DNA of 64,000 bases. It comes from Nocardia veterana NBRC 100344. GTDB lineage: Bacteria; Actinomycetota; Actinomycetes; Mycobacteriales; Mycobacteriaceae. This document shows, piece after piece, positions 32,817 to 40,995 of the stretch (its first letter is position 1; the number at the start of each line of letters is the position of its first letter). A model generated the notes under the pieces. That model was not told the origin of the DNA, did not search any database, and saw nothing but the letters and a program-made list of their open reading frames with translations. The stretch covers positions 1 to 64,000 of the forward strand of contig NZ_BAGM01000209.1 in NCBI RefSeq assembly GCF_000308855.1, read 5' to 3'. The translations under genes and the position numbers were made by a program.

Positions 32817-35174
32817 GTGCGCGAATTCGACCGGAGGGCCCGCGGCTCGTGCCGACCAGGAGACCGGCGCGGCGATGTCGACGTGCCGCGCCGGGTCGTC
32901 GTGACCGTGCACGGAATCGTGCAAGGGGTCGGTTTCCGTCCCTTCGTATATCGGTTGGCGCACGAGTTCGGCGTGCTCGGCGACGTACGGAATGTGGGCG
33001 GGCAGGTGGTTGCGCGACTGCAGGGCGACTCGGCAGCCATTGCGGGTCTGGTTGCCGCTCTACGGGAATCGCCACCACCGTCGGCGCGCGTCGAAGGGGT
33101 GGACGTTGCGGAGCTGCTGCCCGACATCACGCTCGGCCCCGGATTCTCGGTGGTGGACAGTACCGAGCAGACGGTGGTGTCTGCACGGGTGTCTCCGGAT
33201 CTGGCTACCTGCGCGGCGTGTGTGCGAGAACTGTTCGATCCGGCCGACCGCCGCTACCGATACCCATTTCTCAGCTGCACCGACTGCGGACCGCGGGCGA
33301 CGGTGATCGACGCGCTGCCCTACGATCGTGCTCGCACGACGATGCGGATCTTCCCGATGTGCACCTCGTGCGCCCGTGAGTACCACGACCCGGACGACCG
33401 CCGCTTCCACGCCGAGCCGACCGCGTGTCCACGGTGCGGGCCCAGGTTGAGCTGGCTCTCCGACGGACTGGGCCGCGAGCCCACGGCGGATGCGGCGTTG
33501 GCCGTCGCGTGCGAAACGGTCGCGGCCGGCGGCCTGATCGCTGTCAAAGGCGTGGGCGGCTATCAATTGGTGTGCGACGCGGCGGCAGCCGAGACCGTGC
33601 AGCGGCTGCGCAAGGTCAAGTCGCGGCCGACCAAGCCGCTGGCGGTGATGGTCCGCGACCTCGACGCCGCACAGGGTATCGGCAGGGTCGATGACGCGGC
33701 TGCCGGGCTTTTGACCTCGCCGGCGGCTCCGATCGTCCTGGTGCCACACCGGTGTGCCCCGCTCATGAATGAGATCGCCCCCGGCGTGTCGACAATCGGG
33801 CTCTTCCTGCCGTACAGCCCACTGCATCATCTGTTGCTCGCCGAATTGAACCGCCCACTGGTCGTCACCAGCGGCAATCGTGCCGGCGCCCCCACCGTGA
33901 CATCGGATTCCCGCAGCCTGCGTCCGCTCGTCGACGGCATTCTCACTCACGACCGCCCCATTCGCGCTCGCTACGACGATTCCGTGCTGCGCGTCGGTGC
34001 GGGAAGGACCACGACCGTCCGCCGGGCTCGTGGATACGCGCCAGGAGTGCTGCCGCTACCGGTTCCGGCCGCAGTGCCCCTGCTTGCGATCGGGGCACAG
34101 CTCAAACACACCATCGCAGTGGGTGTTTCGGATTCCGCATGCGTCGGCCCGCACACCGGTGATCTCGCCGATGCCGAGACCTATGCCGCGTTCGAACGGG
34201 CCGTGACCGACCTGTGCCGGCTGCACGGCGTGCACCCGGAAATCGTTGCGCACGACCAGCATCCGGGCTACCTGTCCACCGCTTACGCGCGCCGTCACTG
34301 GCCGGCCGGCCGACGCGTTGCTGTGCAGCATCATCATGCGCATGTGGCGGCCACCGCCGCCGAACATCGAGTGGCAGACCGCTTCATCGGAATCGCCTTG
34401 GACGGACTGGGTTTCGGAGACGACGGGACCTTCTGGGGCGGAGAAGTTCTGCTGGCCGACTACCTCGGCTACACGCGATTCGGGCGATTCGCCACTGCGC
34501 CGATGCCCGGCGGTGAGGCCGCGGTCCGCCACCCGGCCCGCATGGCGCTCGGCTATCTGTTCGGTGCGGAACGGTTCGGCACCGCCCCCGTCCCACAGAT
34601 TGCCGCAACGGATCTGATGGACCGGATGGGCAGGCGGGAGGTCGCGCTGATTCGAACAATGATCGCCCGAAACCTGAACTGCCCACGTGCCTCCAGCGCC
34701 GGTCGGCTCTTCGACGCGCTGGCCGCACTGCTCGGGCTGTGCGACGACAACAGTTACGAAGGCGAAGCCGCCGTTCGGCTGGAATCCGCTGCCGCCGGGA
34801 ACAGTGCCACCGAACCGCTGGCATGGACGCTGCACCGGCGCGGGGGCCTGCTGGTCTACGACCCGGTCCCGACGCTGCGCCACGCCATGGAACTGGCGGC
34901 CGGACACCCGGCCGGTACGGTGGCGGTCCGGTTCCATCGCGCCATCGCCGAGGTGGTCGTCGCCCTGGCCACGGAAGCTGCGGCTGCGAGCGGATCCCGG
35001 ATCGTCTGTCTGGGTGGGGGTGTCTTCCAGAACGCGCTGCTGACCACGCTCGTGCTCGACGGCCTGGCTGCCGCGGGCCTGGACGCTTTCGCCGGCGAAC
35101 AGGTGCCGATGAACGACGGCGGAATCAGTTACGGCCAAGCCGCTGTCGCGAGTGCGTCGACGAAAGGTGGATGA
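32817..35174 (+). CDS. hypF: [NiFe] hydrogenase maturation carbamoyltransferase HypF
   Basis: 785-residue HypF, which activates carbamoyl phosphate and loads carbamoyl on HypE for the Fe(CN)2CO ligands. Domains in order: acylphosphatase (about 25-115, VHGIVQGVGFRPFVYRL), two zinc fingers (CAAC ... CTDC and CTSC ... CPRC, about 130-215), YrdC-like (about 225-410, ending SGNRAGAP region), and Kae1-like carbamoyltransferase (about 430-780, QHHHAHVAA). First gene of a ten-gene operon. The GTG at 32817 gives an N-terminal extension of about 24 residues; a GTG just before PRRVVVTVHG (32883) would fit the domain start better. Confidence 0.93.
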   Translation: MREFDRRARGSCRPGDRRGDVDVPRRVVVTVHGIVQGVGFRPFVYRLAHEFGVLGDVRNVGGQVVARLQGDSAAIAGLVAALRESPPPSARVEGVDVAELLPDITLGPGFSVVDSTEQTVVSARVSPDLATCAACVRELFDPADRRYRYPFLSCTDCGPRATVIDALPYDRARTTMRIFPMCTSCAREYHDPDDRRFHAEPTACPRCGPRLSWLSDGLGREPTADAALAVACETVAAGGLIAVKGVGGYQLVCDAAAAETVQRLRKVKSRPTKPLAVMVRDLDAAQGIGRVDDAAAGLLTSPAAPIVLVPHRCAPLMNEIAPGVSTIGLFLPYSPLHHLLLAELNRPLVVTSGNRAGAPTVTSDSRSLRPLVDGILTHDRPIRARYDDSVLRVGAGRTTTVRRARGYAPGVLPLPVPAAVPLLAIGAQLKHTIAVGVSDSACVGPHTGDLADAETYAAFERAVTDLCRLHGVHPEIVAHDQHPGYLSTAYARRHWPAGRRVAVQHHHAHVAATAAEHRVADRFIGIALDGLGFGDDGTFWGGEVLLADYLGYTRFGRFATAPMPGGEAAVRHPARMALGYLFGAERFGTAPVPQIAATDLMDRMGRREVALIRTMIARNLNCPRASSAGRLFDALAALLGLCDDNSYEGEAAVRLESAAAGNSATEPLAWTLHRRGGLLVYDPVPTLRHAMELAAGHPAGTVAVRFHRAIAEVVVALATEAAAASGSRIVCLGGGVFQNALLTTLVLDGLAAAGLDAFAGEQVPMNDGGISYGQAAVASASTKGG

Positions 35175-35177
35175 CCG

Positions 35178-35441
35178 ATGTGTCTCGGAGTACCGGGCCG
35201 AATCGTGAGCGTGCTCGGCGCGGACCCACTGCGTATGGGGACGGTCGACTTCGACGGGGCCCGCAGGTCGGTCTGTCTGGCATACGTTCCCGAGGCGGAG
35301 GCAGGTGACTACGTCATCGTCCACGTGGGTTTCGCGATCAGCCGGATCGATGAGGCGGAAGCAGCCGAAACTCTCGCGGTGCTCCGCGCCGTCCCCGACG
35401 CCCTTGCCACCGAACTGGGACCGGACCGGGAGGCCGGATGA
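35178..35441 (+). CDS. hypC: Hydrogenase maturation chaperone HypC
   Basis: 87-residue HypC/HupF-family chaperone with the essential N-terminal MCLGVPGRIV; Cys2 binds the Fe(CN)2CO unit together with HypD and delivers it to the large subunit. OB-fold body, GDYVIVHVGFAISRID motif conserved. Starts 3 bp after the hypF stop and overlaps hypD by 4 bp. Confidence 0.95.
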   Translation: MCLGVPGRIVSVLGADPLRMGTVDFDGARRSVCLAYVPEAEAGDYVIVHVGFAISRIDEAEAAETLAVLRAVPDALATELGPDREAG

Positions 35442-36544
35442 AATACCTCGACGAATACCGTGATCCAGCGCTGGCCCGCCGGCTACTGGCCGAGCTGCGG
35501 GTCGTCGCGACGCGACCGTGGGCGATCATGGAGGTGTGTGGCGGTCAGACCCATACGCTGGTCCGGCAGGGAATCGACGAATTGCTGCCCGCCGGCATCC
35601 GGATGATTCACGGCCCTGGCTGCCCGGTCTGTGTCACCCCGTTGGAGATGATCGATCAGGCGGTGGCGATCGCCGCCCGGCCGGAGGTCATCTTCACCAG
35701 TTACGGTGACATGCTGCGTGTTCCGGGAAGCAGCGGCGATTTGCTGGGAGTGAAGGCGCGCGGTGGTGACGTCCGGGTGGTCTACTCGCCGCTGGACGCG
35801 GTGACTGTCGCACAGCAGAATCCGGACCGGGAGGTGGTCTTCTTCGCGGTCGGCTTCGAAACCACCGCACCCGCCAACGCGATGGCGGTGTTGCACGCCG
35901 CCGAAGCCGGTGTCGGGAACTTCAGCGTGCTCGTCAGCCATGTGCTCGTGCCGCCGGCGATGACGGCGATCCTCGATGCGCCGGACAACCAGGTCCAAGG
36001 GTTCCTTGCTGCCGGGCACGTCTGCGCGGTCATGGGATGGACCGAGTACGAACCGATCGCCTCGAAGTATCGGGTGCCGATCGTGGTCACCGGATTCGAA
36101 CCGCTGGACCTGCTCGAAGGCATCCTGATGGTGGTGCGCCAACTCGAGCACGGGCGGGCCGAACTCGAGAATCAGTACGCTCGCGCGGTCCGACGGACGG
36201 GGAATACCGCTGCGCAGCAGGTGATTCGGCGTGTGTTCCGGATCACCGCGCGCAACTGGCGCGGAATCGGCGTCATTCCCGGCAGCGGTCTCGGCCTGAC
36301 CCCCGAGTTCGCCGGCCTCGACGCACAGCGGCGCTTCCGCGTCACGACCGAAGTGTCCGACGAGAACCACGACTGCATCGCGGGCGACATCCTGCGCGGC
36401 ACCGCACTGCCGACCGACTGCGCGGCCTACGGAATCCGGTGCACGCCTCGGCATCCGCTGGGTGCGCCGATGGTGTCCGCGGAAGGTACGTGCGCGGCCT
36501 TCTACACTGCGGGCCGCAGTCCGCTCACGGGGGTGGTCCGATGA
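35438..36544 (+). CDS. hypD: Hydrogenase maturation Fe-S protein HypD
   Basis: 368-residue HypD, the scaffold on which Fe(CN)2CO is assembled. Conserved motifs: EVCGGQTHT near 32-40, GPGCPVCVTP near 60-69 (redox-active Cys pair), GFETTAP near 141, and a C-terminal region with Cys residues (SDENHDCIAGDILRG, TDCAAYGIRCTP) that holds the [4Fe-4S] cluster. Overlaps hypC and hypE by 4 bp on each side, so all three are translationally coupled. Confidence 0.95.
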   Translation: MKYLDEYRDPALARRLLAELRVVATRPWAIMEVCGGQTHTLVRQGIDELLPAGIRMIHGPGCPVCVTPLEMIDQAVAIAARPEVIFTSYGDMLRVPGSSGDLLGVKARGGDVRVVYSPLDAVTVAQQNPDREVVFFAVGFETTAPANAMAVLHAAEAGVGNFSVLVSHVLVPPAMTAILDAPDNQVQGFLAAGHVCAVMGWTEYEPIASKYRVPIVVTGFEPLDLLEGILMVVRQLEHGRAELENQYARAVRRTGNTAAQQVIRRVFRITARNWRGIGVIPGSGLGLTPEFAGLDAQRRFRVTTEVSDENHDCIAGDILRGTALPTDCAAYGIRCTPRHPLGAPMVSAEGTCAAFYTAGRSPLTGVVR

Positions 36545-37593
36545 GCACCCTGGACCCGTTGCACACGAGTTGCCCGGCGCCGCGCCGGGAATCGGAGCGA
36601 GTCCTGCTGGGTCACGGCTCGGGCGGTCAGCTCATGAGTGAGTTGATCGATCAGGTGATCCTCGCCGAACTCGGTGACACCGGGGCCTTGCAGGACGCCG
36701 CAGTGGTCGAGATCGCGGGCACCGACGTGATTGTCAGTACCGACAGTTTCGTGGTGACACCGCGGATCTTCCCCGGCGGCGACATCGGCGCACTCGCGGT
36801 ACACGGCACCGTCAACGATCTCGCCATGCGGGGCGGCCGGCCGGTCGCGCTGGCGCTGGCGTATGTCCTCGAGGAAGGGCTGCCGGTGGCCGAGTTGCGC
36901 ACCATCACGGCGTCGATCGCCCGCGCCGCCGCGGCGTGCGATGTCCGGATCGTCACCGGCGACACCAAGGTCGTCGATCGTGGCGCCGCTGACGGTATCT
37001 ACATCACGACCACCGGCATCGGATCCAGGCTTCCCGGCGCCGACCCCGACGCGACCCGCGGCCGGCCCGGCGATGTGGTGCTGGTGTCCGGGCCGATCGG
37101 CGCACACGGTACCGCGATCCTCTGCGCTCGGGGCGATCTCGGACTGGACAGTGAAATCCGTTCCGACACCGCGCCGCTGCACGAGATGGTGGCGGCGATG
37201 GTCGCCGCGTGCCGGGGGGATATCCACACCCTGCGTGACCCCACCCGCGGTGGTTTGGCGGGCGCTCTCAACGAACTCGCGGCGGAGTCCGGAGTCGGTG
37301 TGGAGATCGAGGAGTCCGCCGTGCCGGTCCCGACCGCGGTCGCGTCCACCTGCGAACTGCTCGGTCTCGATCCGCTGCACGTCGCCAACGAGGGCTGTCT
37401 GGTCGCCTTCGTAGCCCCGGACGCCGCGCCCCGGGCATTGGCGGCCATGCGCGCGTTCGCCGGTGGAGTGCAGGCCACGCCCATCGGCAGGGTGACCGAC
37501 GGGCCCGCGGGCCGCGTTGTGGTACGCACTCTGGTCGGCTCGACACGGCTCGTGGACATGTTGGTGGGCGAACAGTTGCCGCGCATCTGCTGA
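36541..37593 (+). CDS. hypE: Hydrogenase maturation cyanide-forming protein HypE
   Basis: 350-residue HypE of the AIR synthase/PurM fold. It dehydrates the C-terminal thiocarbamate to thiocyanate to provide CN- for the active site. LLGHGSGGQLM near 21-31 is the N-terminal motif; GDTKVV and LRDPTRGGLAGALNE are ATP-binding regions; the protein ends in PRIC, with the C-terminal Cys as carbamoyl acceptor. The ATG overlaps the hypD stop. hypA and hypB, needed for nickel insertion, are not in the window. Confidence 0.95.
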   Translation: MSTLDPLHTSCPAPRRESERVLLGHGSGGQLMSELIDQVILAELGDTGALQDAAVVEIAGTDVIVSTDSFVVTPRIFPGGDIGALAVHGTVNDLAMRGGRPVALALAYVLEEGLPVAELRTITASIARAAAACDVRIVTGDTKVVDRGAADGIYITTTGIGSRLPGADPDATRGRPGDVVLVSGPIGAHGTAILCARGDLGLDSEIRSDTAPLHEMVAAMVAACRGDIHTLRDPTRGGLAGALNELAAESGVGVEIEESAVPVPTAVASTCELLGLDPLHVANEGCLVAFVAPDAAPRALAAMRAFAGGVQATPIGRVTDGPAGRVVVRTLVGSTRLVDMLVGEQLPRIC

Positions 37594-37728
37594 TCCACAC
37601 CATCAGGAGTGGGGACGTCCGGCCGGGCAGCGAGGACCTTTGCCGGTTCCGGATGCGACGCCGAGCCGCCCAGACTCGGATCTGACCGTTCAAGGAACAC
37701 ATCGACCCATGGTGAGCAGAGGCTCGAT

Positions 37729-38865
37729 ATGACTGTCGGCGATACCGTGACAATCGACAGGGCGGGCTTGGACCGCCTGGTGACCGTCCTGGCCGGGCAC
37801 GGGTACCGGGTCATCGGCCCGCGGGTACGCGAGGGCGCGATCGTCCTCGACGAGCTCGAGTCGGGCTCCCAGCTGCCGGCGGGATGGGGCGCGCACACCC
37901 AGCCCGGACGTTATCGGCTGTTTCGCCGGGAGGACGAAGCCGTCTTCGCGCATTCGGCCGGACCCGGATCGTGGAAGCAGTTCCTCCATCCACCGCATCG
38001 CATGACCGCGCGACTCGACGCCGATCTGAATCACCAAGGCGTGCCGGATGTTTCGCCACCGATGGCCTTTTTCGGCGTGCGAGGCTGCGATATGGCCGCG
38101 ATCGCTGTCTTGGCGCGCGTGCTCGGTGGCGGGGCGCATCCCGATCCTGCTTTCGCGAGCCGGCACGGCCGGCTGTTCGTCGTCGCCGCGAACTGCACCG
38201 AACCCGGCGGCGTGTGCTTCTGCGCCTCGATGGGGACCGGGCCGGGAGTGTCCGCTGGGTTCGACCTTGCCCTCACCGAACGCGTCGACGATCGCGGGCA
38301 CCGGTTCCTGGTCGAGATCGGAAGCGACGCGGGCGCGCGCATCGTCGAGGACCTGGCCACCGAATCGAGTTCGGCGGCGGAGATCTCGGCGGCTCGCGCC
38401 GAGGTCGCGGCAGCGGCCGGCCGGATGGGCCGCAGCATGCCCGACGTCGACGTGCGCGAGGTCGTTCACCGCTCCCGTGAGTCCTCGCATTGGGAGGACG
38501 TCGCGAACCGCTGCCTCACCTGCGGCAACTGCACCATGGTGTGCCCCACGTGTTTCTGCACCACGACCGAGGACGTCTCCGACCTGACCGGCGAGCACGC
38601 CGAGCGCTGGGAACGTTGGGCCTCGTGCTTCGAGATGGACTTCTCCTACTTGCACGGCGGCAGCGTCCGCCGTTCGACGGAGAGCCGGTACCGCCAATGG
38701 CTCAGCCACAAACTCGACACCTGGTACGACCAGTTCGGCAGTTCCGGCTGCACGGGTTGCGGGCGCTGTATCGCGTGGTGTCCGGCCGGTATCGATTTGA
38801 CCGTGGAAGTGGCCCGGTTCGCCGAACTGCTGGAGAACGGCGATGTTGCTGGAGAACGGCGATGA
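37729..38865 (+). CDS. hyhB: Hydrogenase beta subunit, [4Fe-4S] electron-transfer protein
   Basis: 378-residue beta subunit of group 3b [NiFe] hydrogenases (sulfhydrogenase HydB type). N-terminal half is a globular domain with cysteine-rich GVCFCASMGTGPG. The C-terminal half has two [4Fe-4S] ferredoxin motifs, CLTCGNCTMVCPTCFC (about 261-276) and CTGCGRCIAWCP (about 340-351). It carries electrons between the small subunit and the flavoprotein. A 135-bp gap separates it from hypE and contains only a poor DosR-like half-site, so read-through from the hypF promoter is likely. Its 3' end was altered by a 19-bp tandem duplication. Confidence 0.88.
   Translation: MTVGDTVTIDRAGLDRLVTVLAGHGYRVIGPRVREGAIVLDELESGSQLPAGWGAHTQPGRYRLFRREDEAVFAHSAGPGSWKQFLHPPHRMTARLDADLNHQGVPDVSPPMAFFGVRGCDMAAIAVLARVLGGGAHPDPAFASRHGRLFVVAANCTEPGGVCFCASMGTGPGVSAGFDLALTERVDDRGHRFLVEIGSDAGARIVEDLATESSSAAEISAARAEVAAAAGRMGRSMPDVDVREVVHRSRESSHWEDVANRCLTCGNCTMVCPTCFCTTTEDVSDLTGEHAERWERWASCFEMDFSYLHGGSVRRSTESRYRQWLSHKLDTWYDQFGSSGCTGCGRCIAWCPAGIDLTVEVARFAELLENGDVAGERR
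38827..38864. repeat. 19-bp tandem duplication at hyhB/cNMP gene junction
   Basis: Two adjacent 19-bp units (38827-38845 and 38846-38864) differ only in their first base; the shared 18 bases start TGCTGGAGAACGG. Each unit carries GGAG and an ATG, but 19 bp is not a multiple of 3, so only the second ATG is in the cNMP frame. The duplication shifts the last codons of hyhB from a predicted ENGDDHR end to ENGDVAGERR while keeping the ATGA overlap. Confidence 0.75.
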
Positions 38866-39371
38866 CCACCGCTGACGAGCTCTCCCGGTTCGCACCGCTC
38901 GCCGGTCTCGGCCGCGGCCACCTCCACACGCTGGCGCGAGCGGGTCGAGACGTGCGGTACCCCGCCGGGCACCGGCTGATCAGCGAAGGTGGGCGAGCCG
39001 ACCGGTGCTGGCTGATCCGCTCGGGCTGTGTGGTCGTGGATGCGGTGGTGCCTGGACGCGGCGCCGTGGTGGTGCAAACGCTCGGTTCGGGGGATGTGCT
39101 CGGCTGGTCGTGGTTGGTGCCGCCCTACCGCTGGCACTTCGGAGCCGTCACCGCCGAACCGGTGGCGGCGATCGAATTCGATTCCGGCCGCTTGGCCGAA
39201 CTCGCCGACGCCGACCCGAAGCTGGGCTATCTCCTGACGCGTTTGCTTTTCGAGGCACTGCTGGAACGGTTGCAGGCGACGCGGGCCAGACTGCTGAATC
39301 TCTATCGCAACCCCGGCGAAACCCGCGCCACCGCGTCGCTGAGTCTCGCCGGAACCGGAGACAGGCGATGA
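38862..39371 (+). CDS. Cyclic nucleotide-binding-fold protein in hydrogenase operon
   Basis: 169-residue protein with a cyclic-nucleotide-binding (cNMP) beta-roll (about 10-125: FAPLAGLGRGHLHTLARAGRDVRYPAGHRLISEGGRADRCW split over strands, then GDVLGWSWLVPPYRW). A helical tail (about 125-155) follows instead of a Crp-type DNA-binding domain. So it is a stand-alone sensor or assembly factor rather than a transcription factor. The usual cAMP phosphate-cassette Arg is not evident, so it may bind another ligand or none. Overlaps both neighbours by ATGA, implying stoichiometric expression with the hydrogenase. Similar genes occur in mycobacterial group 3b (Hyd3) operons. Confidence 0.85.
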   Translation: MTTADELSRFAPLAGLGRGHLHTLARAGRDVRYPAGHRLISEGGRADRCWLIRSGCVVVDAVVPGRGAVVVQTLGSGDVLGWSWLVPPYRWHFGAVTAEPVAAIEFDSGRLAELADADPKLGYLLTRLLFEALLERLQATRARLLNLYRNPGETRATASLSLAGTGDRR

Positions 39372-40222
39372 GCAGCGCGCTGTCGACCCGGGCGCCAACC
39401 GAGATCGACACGATGCTCCGGTATCGGGTCGCCGGCCGGATCCCGCAGACTGCCGACACCGTCACTCTGCTGCTGACACCGGTGGACATCGCGGCGCAGC
39501 GATTCCGGGCCGGCCAGTTCATGATGCTGTACCGATTCGGGATCGGGGAGATCGCCGTGTCGATCAGCGGGAATCCAGGTGCTCGCAGTGATTTTCTCGA
39601 GCACACGATCCGGTCGGTCGGCGCGGTGAGCGCCGCGCTCCACGATGCCCCCGTCGGCGCCGTGGTCGGCGTGCGCGGACCGTTCGGTACCAGCTGGGAC
39701 CTCGACGCGGCCGTCGGCCGAGATCTGATCATCGTCGGCGGTGGCGTCGGTGTCGCACCCTTACGCCCAGTGGTGCTCGAGGCTCTGGCGCGCCGCACCG
39801 ACTACCGCCGGATCGTGCTGATCACCGGCGCGCGAACCCCCCGCGAGATCCTGTTCGAGCCCGATCAGCGCACGTGGCAGGCCGGCGGCGACATCGAACT
39901 CCATCAGACGGTCGATCACCCGGCGCCCGGCTGGACGGGACGGGTCGGGTTCGTCACCGAACCCCTCGGCACACTCGTCGTGGATCCCGGCCGCACCGCG
40001 GCGTTCGTGTGCGGGCCCGAACCGATGATGCGATTCTGCGCGCAGGCTTTGCTGCGTAAAGGCGTCCCCCCCACCGACATCCGCATCTCGATGGAACGCA
40101 ATATGCAATGTGGGGTGGGCCGGTGCGGCCATTGTCAACTCGGTCCGGTACTGATTTGCCGGGACGGGCCGATCGTCGATTACGCGGTGGCCGAACCGCT
40201 GATGTCGGTGCCGGAGCTGTGA
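39368..40222 (+). CDS. hyhG: Hydrogenase gamma subunit, FAD/NAD(P)-binding reductase
   Basis: 284-residue flavoprotein of the ferredoxin-NADP reductase superfamily. FAD-binding barrel (about 18-115, AGQFMMLYRFGIGEIAVSIS), NAD(P)-binding domain (VGGGVGVAPLRPVV near 126-139, VCGPEPMM near 215-222) and a C-terminal [2Fe-2S]-type Cys cluster MQCGVGRCGHCQLGPVLIC. It links H2 turnover to NAD(P)H. The start ATG overlaps the cNMP stop (ATGA) and its stop shares one base with the small-subunit ATG. Confidence 0.92.
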   Translation: MSSALSTRAPTEIDTMLRYRVAGRIPQTADTVTLLLTPVDIAAQRFRAGQFMMLYRFGIGEIAVSISGNPGARSDFLEHTIRSVGAVSAALHDAPVGAVVGVRGPFGTSWDLDAAVGRDLIIVGGGVGVAPLRPVVLEALARRTDYRRIVLITGARTPREILFEPDQRTWQAGGDIELHQTVDHPAPGWTGRVGFVTEPLGTLVVDPGRTAAFVCGPEPMMRFCAQALLRKGVPPTDIRISMERNMQCGVGRCGHCQLGPVLICRDGPIVDYAVAEPLMSVPEL

Positions 40223-40995
40223 TGGGCACCCCGACGCTCGCGGTCTGGAAGTTCACCTCGTGCGATGGCTGCCAGCTCACATTGCTCGATTGCGAGGACG
40301 AACTTCTCACACTCGCGGGCCGGATTCGCATCGCCCATTTCACCGAGGCCTCGAGCGCCGTCGAACCCGGGCCCTACGATGTGTCGCTGGTCGAAGGCTC
40401 GGTGTCGACACCGGAGGAAATCGACCGGATCGCCGAAATCCGCGAGCAGTCGAGGATTCTCGTGACGATCGGCGCCTGCGCGTGCCATGGCGGGATCCAA
40501 GCGCTGCGCAATTTCGCCGACGTCGCCGAATTCACCTCGGTGGTGTACGCGGATCCGCAGTACATTTCGACGTTGGCGACGGCCACCCCGATCGCCGAGC
40601 ACGTGCGGGTGGATTACGAGCTGCGTGGGTGCCCGATAGACCGCCGTCAGCTCGTGGACACGCTGTGCGCCTTGCTGGCCGGACGTGTACCGGATCTGCC
40701 GAATACCAGCGTCTGTACCGAATGCAAGCGCCGCGGAACGACCTGCGTGATGGTCGCCGACGGCATTCCGTGCCTCGGTCCGGTGACCCAGGCCGGCTGT
40801 GGTGCCCTGTGTCCGTCCTATCACCGGGGTTGCTTCGGCTGCTTCGGCCCGATGGAACGGCCCAATATCGGCGCTCTGTTGCCGATCCTGGAAGTCAACG
40901 GCATGTCCTACGAGGACATCGAACGAGCGTTCAGCACCTTCGCCGTCGCCGCTCCGCCATTTGCCGAAAGGACGCACAATGAGCCATCGGAGTAG
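40222..40995 (+). CDS. hyhS: [NiFe] hydrogenase small (delta) subunit, group 3b type
   Basis: 257-residue small subunit (NADH:quinone oxidoreductase 20-kDa-like). The proximal [4Fe-4S] ligands start at Cys14 and Cys17 (FTSCDGCQL), then GACACHGG and RGCPID. A second Cys-rich block (CTECKRRGTTC ... CLGPVTQAGCGALCP ... CFGCFGP) holds medial and distal clusters. There is no twin-arginine signal, so the enzyme is cytoplasmic, as expected for group 3. Its 3' end overlaps the large-subunit gene by 17 bp. Confidence 0.93.
   Translation: MGTPTLAVWKFTSCDGCQLTLLDCEDELLTLAGRIRIAHFTEASSAVEPGPYDVSLVEGSVSTPEEIDRIAEIREQSRILVTIGACACHGGIQALRNFADVAEFTSVVYADPQYISTLATATPIAEHVRVDYELRGCPIDRRQLVDTLCALLAGRVPDLPNTSVCTECKRRGTTCVMVADGIPCLGPVTQAGCGALCPSYHRGCFGCFGPMERPNIGALLPILEVNGMSYEDIERAFSTFAVAAPPFAERTHNEPSE

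Noticed and set aside
37630..37649. DosR-like site between hypE and the hydrogenase beta subunit gene
   Set aside because: Only about nine of 20 positions match and symmetry is poor; read-through from the hypF promoter explains expression.
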